From: Neopestalotiopsis rosae
Lineage: Eukaryota > Ascomycota > Sordariomycetes > Amphisphaeriales > Sporocadaceae
NCBI GenBank assembly: GCA_023078685.1
Contig: JALGAS010000011.1
Coordinates: forward strand, 496,001-560,000
Direction of reading: 5' to 3'
DNA: 64,000 nt
How positions within the stretch are numbered: position 1 is the stretch's first letter; each line of letters starts with the position of its first letter. The notes beneath the pieces are model-generated. The model saw only the letters and a program-made list of their open reading frames with translations, was not told the DNA's origin and ran no database searches. The position numbers and the translations under genes are program-made. Of this stretch, positions 56,233 through 64,000 are shown in pieces.

Positions 56233-59158
56233 ATGGCTGCCGATGGGGACTTTGATACGGACCCTCCTCATGCCTGGAAGAAGGATTCCATCGAGGAGCG
56301 CAGCTTTGGGGCTGGTTTGATATGTCTGGAAGGCCACTACACACAGTCCCCAGTCATGGGGCCATCAACCACTGCCAAGGTCATGGCTGTCATTTCCAGA
56401 ACCCTAGAAAAGACGCATACATTCAAGGACGTCCGGTACGTTGCCCTTATTATCGTACATGTGGACCGCGCTGACAGAGGAACGGCAGTGAACTGCTTTC
56501 GCGGAACTTGAAGATATGGATATGGCTTCGCCGAGCCATTTCTGCAGCCATATGCGACCTCAATGAAAAGTCGCTGGGGGTCCGGTCAGAGCCTTTCGTG
56601 CCGACAAAATTCATAGACATTACCGCACCCCAAATCATGGCCTTGATCATGAAGAACTACGCACCCCTGAAGGAGGCGCTGCAAATGCTCAATAAGCTGA
56701 TGCACATTGCACGTAACCTGCTGGTCACGACTTACCCCGAAATTCCACAAGACCTGTCTGCTGCTGTAAACTTTGATCACGAAGTATACGAGGCCATTTG
56801 TCTCTGCGTCAATGTCACTAGCAAAGGCATAGATGGTGAGATGCCCGAGGACGATGCATCTAGAGCAAAGTGTAGCGAAATTCAGGAGCTCTGTGAGTCT
56901 GCGCTCTGAGCCTGCCCATACAATACTGATCTCAAACTAACTCGATTCATAGACAAAAAGGTTCTGGTCACTTCTCTACAGCAGGCACATAACTGGGTCG
57001 CCAAGAATGACCGCAATAAGATGGCATTCTGGTTCCGTGTCCTGATTGAGTCGCCCGACGTCGACAACAATCATGCACCCGAGGACCGGCACGAGTCCGT
57101 TATGCAGTACTTGGGCCCCCGGAGTCTGTCTTTGCGCACAGAAATTACGAATTGGTTGGAGCGAAACTCGGACAGATGCGAGACTGCCACAGCTATTTGC
57201 AAGGAATATCTGGAAGCGGAAGACGAAGATCACATTAACCAATGGTTCCCACAAAGTCAATACCTCGCAAGCAGTGCTGGTATACATCAAGACGCAGCAC
57301 AAGCCATTTCGGAATGGCACCCAGAGATAACGGACAGTGTTGAGCGAGATCGTCTCTATGGCCGAGTGTCTCATGAGTTGGATGAGTGGTGGGAAATGAC
57401 GCGCTTGCCCAATAGCAAAGATCAGAGCTTAAAAATGTGGCCGCTTGATTTTGTCCCAGAAAGAATCAAGCAGTGCGAGGCGAATTTGATGCAGCGGTAT
57501 GCCACGACAGACGCTCCTGAAGATCCAGACGACGATCTCAATCATGCTGAAAGCGAGATCAACAACCAAGCCGATTGGCAGAATCAGCCTGCTCCGGCGA
57601 GCACCAGCTATGCGCCAGAGTACGACGAATACGAGGAGGATGCGGACGATGACGACTCATATGGGGAGGGCCCAATGACTGGCCTCCTTACAGAGGTCCC
57701 TAACGTCCTCGACCCTAAGCAAATAGAGGCTTTGCACATGATTGTAAAGTCATGCATACTTGAGTCAGCAGGCGCAGGACTTACGCCATATGGAGAAAGC
57801 CTTCAGCACACGCGGTGCAAGATTCTATTAGCGACTGACTGTGGCAAGAATTTGCTTCGAGAGATGCTCGTCTTTATAGCCGTGTGGGAAAAGGAAGAGC
57901 AGTCACTTATTTTCCAGATCAGCAGCCAGATTGTGCAAGCCATACACGAGAGCTCCTTGATCCCCTACGCCTGGGAGGCATTGCGAAGCCCCAAGGATAT
58001 TATTTCGCCAGCACAAACCGTTCTCCTGCGTCTCATCACCTACCTTTCGCGCACGGCTTTCTACCCTCCAAAGGACTACAACCCCCGACCATTGGCCGAT
58101 GGCACCCCACCACCTCCAGAAGACCTTCGGCTGGCCAAGATGCTCAATTTCCTCTACGGCGTTTTTAGGAGTCGCATCGTACCGGAATGCGTCGCACTCA
58201 TGCAAATCCAGGCTGATGTTCGCAAAGGAAACTTGGATCCTGCAGACTTCCCAGTTGACACGTGGGATCTGGAGCGTGCCAAGGATGGATTGGTGCAGTA
58301 TCTCGATTTCCTCTACACAATTGCCGATATTCATCCCTTGCGGCAACATCTCATCGAGTATGAAGCTGTCTATGAGTTGATTAAGCTTCTTGAAGGTCTT
58401 GACGAGGGCGTGGAAAAGATCCCGCTCATCGATGGCCGCCGTAATCCCCAGGTGCCAGTACAACAGCCGGCGGCATACCAAGCTAATCCACAGCCGCCGC
58501 CGCCTCCTCCTCCTCCCTTGACAGAACCGCCATATGAATTTCCGTGGTCTGGTATCAAGGGGCAATTGCTCTCCATCCTGGCAGCTCTTTTGCAGCCACC
58601 GCCCGGCCAATCCTCGCCCGGCAACCCAACAGTGCAATTGCAGATTGTGCAACACAACGGAATAGTAGCGCTTCTGAACTGCTGCCTGTACGATGACAAC
58701 AACCGCTTCTGTCGTGAACGCGTGCAGCTGTGTCTCAAATGGCTGATGGACGGTTCTCCAGACGCCAGTGCATTTTGTGAGTTACCCCCGATGTGATCTC
58801 AACCGTATCTATTTCGACCAGTTTAAGGAGCTGACCAAACCACTATGCAGTACAAAACCTGGTTGCGGCCAATCCTGGACCCATGGCACGTCCCTCGGCA
58901 GATTCAGGACCGGAGACACAGAGTGTACGTATTGATGGTGTAGGGGGCGACGTGCGAGTACAAGTTAGAAGCTCGAGCGCACCAGTAGGAAAAGATGCCG
59001 GCGTGGCAGCACTTGTGCCTGGAGCGAGCGCTGTCTCAAGGAGGAACCGAGGAGATGCGCTGGTGAACGATATCATGGCTCTGGCTATGGCAGACGACCC
59101 AAACAAGATCCCACAAAATCTGGAGGGGGATGAAACTGAAGAAGATGATTTCATGTGA
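56233..59158 (+). CDS. Ataxin-10 / Ctr86 family protein
   Basis: Model: join(56233..56435, 56489..56892, 56953..58776, 58851..59158), 912 residues; introns of 53, 60 and 74 nt. The body is helical, of armadillo type (for example MALIMKNYAPLKEALQMLNK and LLREMLVFIAVWEKEEQSL). An acidic linker (YDEYEEDADDDDS, about residue 410) and a Pro run (PPPPPPPPL) precede the C-terminal Ataxin-10 domain (about 765-830): LQIVQHNGIVALLNCC, then RERVQLCLKWLMDG, then LQNLVAANP. The last exon adds a disordered acidic tail (GDETEEDDFM). Yeast Ctr86 is an essential cytosolic protein of this family; the molecular role is not settled. The family call rests on the C-terminal domain. Confidence 0.85.
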
Positions 59159-59703
59159 AAGAAAGAGGAGATGGTCTCTTGTCATATGACCGTGGAGGGT
59201 TTACCTTCAGGAGGGAAGGTTGGCTTCAATAGACCTAGGGTAGCGTCTTATTCGTAGGCATGATATTTCGCTTCGCGAATGACACGGCATCTGTTCGATA
59301 GACAGAACATGAAAGTAATGATTAAAAAAATAAATACGAAAAGTCAGTCCAAGCGATATGGCCACGAATATCATTGACAAATACGATCGATTGTTCAATT
59401 TGGAAGCACAAACCAATGACATGGGGGCTGACGGTGCACCGCCACACTAGTCAATGAAGGGACTACGCCACAGATATCCTGATCCATCCAGATTGATGCT
59501 CACGCTTGTGTCACGCTTCTACGGATCAAGCTCCTTCAGTACCTTAGTCAAGCTTGTCGTCGCTCTCAACGGACTGCTTTGATCCCATCTCAAGAAAAAG
59601 AATAATACAGTCTTCGTCACTTTCCTTGTTAATTATTTTCACCCCTACTGTACAATTCAAATCATACCAAGTTGGCAGCTCACCTACGTCACACATTGCT
59701 ACC
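59159..59703. other. Intergenic region, same-strand neighbours
   Basis: About 550 bp, 3' end of the Ataxin-10 gene and promoter of the zinc-knuckle gene. No feature recognised. Confidence 0.55.
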
Positions 59704-60651
59704 ATGTACCGACGGGGACCTACCAAAGGTACCCCATCAACGGTCAAGTGCCAAAAGTGCCTGAAGAATGATGAGTCGCCCTTGAAATTCTCTGTCGATC
59801 GCCTCTGCTGACTTTGCAACTACGCCACTATTCATATCAATGCACCGCAACTGTGCAAGACAGGCCATACATAGCCCGTCCGTCACGATCGCAGCAGTTG
59901 TCCAATCCCAAGCTCGTGCCGAAACTGACCGAAGCCGTACCGCCTGAGCTTCAGAAGAAGTATGCACCCCATGCCTTATCTGACATGACATTTGTCAACT
60001 AACTTGGACTCTCTCAGGGAAGGAGTAGCCGACCAGCAGTTGGCCAAGCTCGAGGCTGAGCGCGCTAGGAAAAGAGAACTTGAACGTGATGAAGATGATA
60101 ATGAAACATCTCGCGGCCCAGCTCATCGCGAGCGATCGGCTTCCTATGATTCAGTCTCGACTGTTTCAACCTCAAGGAGCTTGTCAAGATCACCTAGGCC
60201 ATCAGGTGCAGGGAAGAGAGCTCAGGACTCTAGGAGCCCGTCGCCTGTGCGACAACGACCTCGCAGGTCATCCTCGTCGGCCAGTGATGGTCACCCGAGG
60301 CGCTCTATGAGCCCCGTACGTCAACCCGGCGCCGGCGCTTCTGAGCGTCCCTACAGTCGAGATTCCCAGAGTCCTCAGCGCGAATTGGGGGGCAGGCATG
60401 CTCGAGGCACACGTAACTATGCGGACGAAACATCAGACCGTAGGTCGTGGAGCAGGTCCGCATCTCCAGCCGGTCAACGTCGTTATCGTTCAAGATCCCC
60501 CGATACTCGCCGAGCAGCAGGTGCGCCGGCACAGGAACGACAGCCAAGACGCAAGCAAGGGCGTGGCGACTACTCACCACCTCGCAGGCGCAGCTTGAGT
60601 CCTTTCTCCAAGCGACAGGCGTTGACACAAACTATGGACAAGGGTCGCTGA
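59704..60651 (+). CDS. Zinc-knuckle RS-domain protein, probable splicing-related factor (abnormal first intron)
   Basis: Starts at ATG 59704 (MYRRGPTKGTPSTVKCQKCLK). The knuckle C-x2-C is completed downstream by RHYSYQC (from 59823), followed by RPYIARPSRSQQLSNPKL; a clean 58-nt intron (59960-60017, branch AACTAAC) then joins to KEGVADQQLAKLEAERARKR and a long Arg/Ser-rich tail (SRSPRPSG, RSRSPDTRR, SPPRRRSLSPF). The layout is the fungal CX2CX(3-6)(G)HX4C zinc-knuckle plus RS family of pre-mRNA-associated proteins (nuclear role is inference). Between CLK(ND) and the RH of the knuckle about 50 nt must be removed, yet no GT donor and AG acceptor fit: the sites read GATGAGTCG and GCTGACTTTGCAAC. 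Gene identity is firm; the first junction is unresolved, so the CDS may be damaged. Confidence 0.7.
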
Positions 60652-62825
60652 ACCATGGGTTCGTGGACAAAACACCATATACGGGTATTCTACCGCTATT
60701 GAAACATCCCGAAATAGACTGGAGGAAATAAAGCAAGTCGAAAATCATTGATAGCCAACACAGACTTTGGCATACGGCATCAAGCTTCAGAGTCGTTCAC
60801 CAGATCACTATCAAGTTCAGTCTTTGATCATGATGCTCTCAGGGATGGAAGGTCAACCATTACGCAATATCATCACAACAACCCACCATCTTTAGGAGAT
60901 CAACATGAATGGAGTGTATTTGAGAACAAATTCGCGTGACCATGTTCTTGCGAATACGATGAGCGATCATCAAATGTTCACGTTGTTTCGGAGCTGTACT
61001 TAGCGTCAAGCAGCTCAGGCAGATCAGGGCAATCGAGTGCAAACGATTCGTCGGACCAAAAAACATGCGACCTCACATTGGCCTGGAAGACTTGAGTCGT
61101 CTGGACAGAACAAAACATCGCGTAGGATACATTATAACAAGTTTCTATTATTGTCATGAGGTGTGGCCTCACCGATCACGTCGAACAAGAAAGGGGTGAA
61201 GGTCAACGGAGAAGGTCATTGATTGAGTGGCATCGTGACGCCCCCTGCCGTCTCGGTAGGCGCTGGGTAGGCGCTGGTAGGTCCCTCTCCTTCAGTGCAG
61301 AGTGTCGGTCAATTTAGTGTTGCATCCCCCTGGCTCATAAAGGATTAAAAATATCTTGGCCTGGTCAGGTTCGATGGAGGCTCTGCAGATGAGCAGCATT
61401 CTAAAACTGACAGCGAAGGTTGTATGCAAGTCAACAAGCGAGGTGGTGTGCAGCGAGGGCACTATGCTCTGTCGGGCGGACCGTTTCTTTTCTTCATGAG
61501 AGGATTTGCCCACCTCCTTGAGACAGGGTCAAGGTTGGCTTTGGCCCCTAGAGGTTCAGTGTGTTCAGTGTGTGCGCGCCCTCGGTGCTCTTTCCTTTAG
61601 GTCCACGGATTCCCCCCACCAAATATTCAGAAGTCTGTGCGGGCCTTGGACCTTGGGCCTTGGGGCGGGGTCAACCACAGTGGGCTTGCGTGGGATCGCT
61701 CTTTTTTCTCAGTGCCATTTTCTTTGTCGCCCAGATTTGAATCCAAGCAAGTTGCAGACTCGACAATATCCATCTCCAGTATTTTGTCCACCAGTAATAC
61801 GGATGGCAATATTTCCGTTACAATGCTAAATGATACAAAGTGGTATCAGGCAATTTCAAATGCTGGGCAGTCTCCAGCAGCCGCAAATTCTTTTGTCTTT
61901 TTCCATCTTTTAGCAGTCGCTTCGTCCCTAGTCCGGTCTGTTTAACCAGGTCTTGAATGTTCTGCGGCTGAATGAATGATTGCGTGCAGATGTCAAGCTA
62001 CCTACCTAGATATTCTACACGCAGTTCATCCCTTTTTTGTGTGTTTCTTTGAGCGGCTCAACTCGGGCCAGCAGACGGATTTCGACTTGAATGCAGGCAA
62101 TGTGCCCTTTTTTTGCCTTTTTGACCGTCAAGATATGCTCGGAAGTGACTTTACCACGTCTCAATGGGATGTGACGTCTCAAGTTTCAGCTGAAACCGGC
62201 CGAGCAGGGCCTCCATGACAGCCTCCTAGGGTGCCCGGCCGCGACTCAACCCAATCACACGTCCGGATCGTGCTCGGTATTAGCTGCTTATGGATAGATC
62301 TCGAACATGCCCATGCGAATCCACCGTTTGAGACCGCTAGGAGGCCCTCGTTAATTGTCTTGTCTGTACATACTCAGAGAGCACTGAATAGGCACGGATC
62401 CAGGTCTTTGGCAACGATGCATGCCTGTCTCTGCCAGTCATCAAGTAGCATTCCCATTATCCAAGCAAGCCTAGGTCTAGGTCTAGGTAAGTAGGCAGAG
62501 AGGTAGGCGAGCCACCCGTTACAGACGGCACGCGATCGTCAGTAATCAGTCAGTCAACTTGACAGAAACGATCCCATGTTAGCTGTTTCCTTCCATTGCA
62601 CCATTGCATGTAGCCGCCTTACCTTTCTCTCAACACTACCCGGGCCTGGCTTGAATGTGATGGCATCGTCAGACGTGTCGTTGTGATGATGCTATTGCTG
62701 TAGTTTGTTTACCCTTCACTCATTATGTTTCTTACATCTTGCCTTCTATAATTCAACATACCCATTGACTGGGTCTTTGTCTTCTCTTCTCGGCCGCTGG
62801 ACGCCGTTGAGCCAGTCGCGCCGTC
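60652..62825. other. Long intergenic region (2.2 kb)
   Basis: No supported gene; small frames on both strands only. Contains a CTAGGT hexamer three times in a row (62471-62488) followed by GTAGG-rich sequence. The region just before 62826 is CT-rich and likely the leader of the last gene. Confidence 0.5.
62471..62488. repeat. CTAGGT hexamer x3
   Basis: Three perfect copies. Too short and not TTAGGG, so not an interstitial telomere repeat. Confidence 0.6.
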
Positions 62826-64000
62826 ATGGCGACCTCAGGGACTGTACAGGCCTTGATCGCGGCCTTCTTCTTGTAAGTTACTATTCCAAGTTCAACCAAG
62901 AGAGACATGGCCATGTCTCCCTTCTTCATGTCACTGATAGCAGACCATGCAGTGGTATCCTCGTCAATACCTCGTCGGCTGGACTCTTTCTCTACATCAA
63001 AGGCCATGGCTCAACAATCTTTCGGGACGGCTTGAGGCTGGCCCTCATCTTGTTCCTAGCATCATCGGCCCTTTGGGCGCAGGTCGAATTTCTTTCTACT
63101 CTAATCGACTCAAATGCATCTTCAACTTGCCAAGCCGCGGTTGTCATCTCATCCCTCTTTGATCAACTTGCGAGGGTATCGATCGAGCAGTTTCTCATCT
63201 GGGCGATCGCAAAGGATGGACGCAAGTCGGCGGCCGGACTGGCCACCCAGGTGCTCTTGCTCGCGCGTTTCGTCGTTGGAATGGTCTTTGTCGGCGTGAC
63301 CAAACCACAATTCAATTCTACATGCGTGCCGCTATCGAGTATAGAACCGGTCGCCATTACTACAATCGCTTTGGATGCCGTGATCCTCACCGCCATTGCT
63401 GCGTTGGCTTTGAGTGCCAGATCAGGCAAGACGGTCGTTCTTATCCTCGCATCTCTTGCTATATGGATGGGGGTGAGTGATACTATTTATTTCATTTTAT
63501 AAGTGGTACGACATGCTAATATGGATCATGGTATAGACAAGCGTTACTTTGCTCCTTGGTATGAGCACGATTGACATGTTCTTTAGAACCACCCTGCCAG
63601 CCATTGGACTGCTCATTCTGACATGTGAGTCTTTGGATCTTGGTCGACCATCATTACCGCTAACTTGAACTCTCAGCCCTGGTGACAATACTTTCTAGTA
63701 TATTGCCTACAACTAAACCCCGACGACCACTGACTCCAGATTCACCAACGCCGCAAACCATGAACAGGAATCTGGACATTTCCACGTCAGCTTCCGACGA
63801 CTATCCGCCATCTCGATACGCTGAATTGAAGGGAATTGGAGGTATGGTCGTTACCGGAATTCCAGACTCCGAGTTGGCGCAAAAAGCGCTGCCTACTCTT
63901 GCCCGCCCTGTTACAGGTGTGACAGGCATTGGCGGTGTTCCCGTACAAGGGCAACTATTCCCTCCACCAAGATCCAATACGGTAGACCAGGTGACTTTAC
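62826..64000 (+). CDS. Multi-pass membrane protein, 3' partial
   Basis: Model: join(62826..62872, 62944..63472, 63537..63624, 63677..>64000); introns of 71, 64 and 52 nt, phases agree. The first exon has only 16 codons (MATSGTVQALIAAFFL). About seven hydrophobic spans follow, for example DGLRLALILFLASSALWAQ, LLLARFVVGMVFVGV, AVILTAIAALALSA, VVLILASLAIWMG and PAIGLLILTSLVTIL. The remainder inside the window is a cytosolic-type tail rich in Pro, Ser and Thr (PRRPLTPDSPTPQ, SDDYPPSRYAELKGIGG). No named family recognised; the layout, with N-terminal helices and a disordered tail, is common among fungal seven-span membrane proteins of unknown role. The gene runs off the right edge; a donor-like CAG/GTGACT lies just before it. 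Confidence 0.75.

Noticed and set aside
62471..62488. Interstitial telomere repeat
   Set aside because: Unit is CTAGGT, not TTAGGG, and only three copies.

Overview
The window is nuclear DNA of a filamentous ascomycete (Pezizomycotina, probably Sordariomycetes; family-level placement is inference). Genes stand singly on both strands. Introns are mostly 51-160 nt with GTRNGT donors, CTRAY branch points and YAG acceptors. Intergenic spacers run from 0.2 to 2.9 kb. The content is typical of such fungi: a DUF6536 membrane protein, a HET-NACHT-WD40 gene, a secreted GH47 mannosidase, the ERCC1/Rad10, Sec3, Rsc9 and fructose-1,6-bisphosphatase housekeeping genes, and a very repetitive secreted wall-type protein. 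Exon boundaries below were joined by hand from splice signals and checked for phase.

Layout. 1-3613 (-): Ser/Thr/Gly/Tyr-rich repetitive secreted protein, 3' end outside the window. 5454-6780 (+): alpha/beta hydrolase with one questionable intron. 8058-8777 (+): orphan acidic protein. 10306-12954 (+): DUF6536 membrane protein. 13448-14644 (+): ERCC1/Rad10. 17537-19280 (+): GH47 alpha-1,2-mannosidase. 20182-21397 (+): DUF1295-type membrane reductase. 21633-22811 (-): fructose-1,6-bisphosphatase. 24174-25816 (+): decayed multi-exon gene. 26098-28182 (-): S10 serine carboxypeptidase. 29236-33834 (-): HET-NACHT-WD40 gene interrupted by a nonsense codon and a homopolymer frameshift. 34727-36504 (+): conserved-looking hypothetical. 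37236-37804 (+): DUF3237 protein. 38393-42805 (-): Sec3. 44055-47076 (-): Rsc9. 47988-49076 (+): orphan. 49776-54225 (-): zinc finger / GTPase-like / RING / patatin-like protein of nine exons. 56233-59158 (+): Ataxin-10/Ctr86 family. 59704-60651 (+): zinc-knuckle RS-domain protein with an abnormal first intron. 62826-end (+): multi-pass membrane protein, cut by the right edge.

There is no operon-like linkage, biosynthetic cluster, transposon or CRISPR array. The most notable items are: (i) a GTPase-like/RING/patatin fusion in which both residues of the patatin Ser-Asp dyad appear to be replaced; (ii) an NLR-type allorecognition gene that is complete in architecture but broken at two points; (iii) a zinc-knuckle gene whose first intron has neither a GT donor nor an AG acceptor at the required place; (iv) a probable AcuK/AcuM-type CCG-N7-CCG motif upstream of the gluconeogenic gene.
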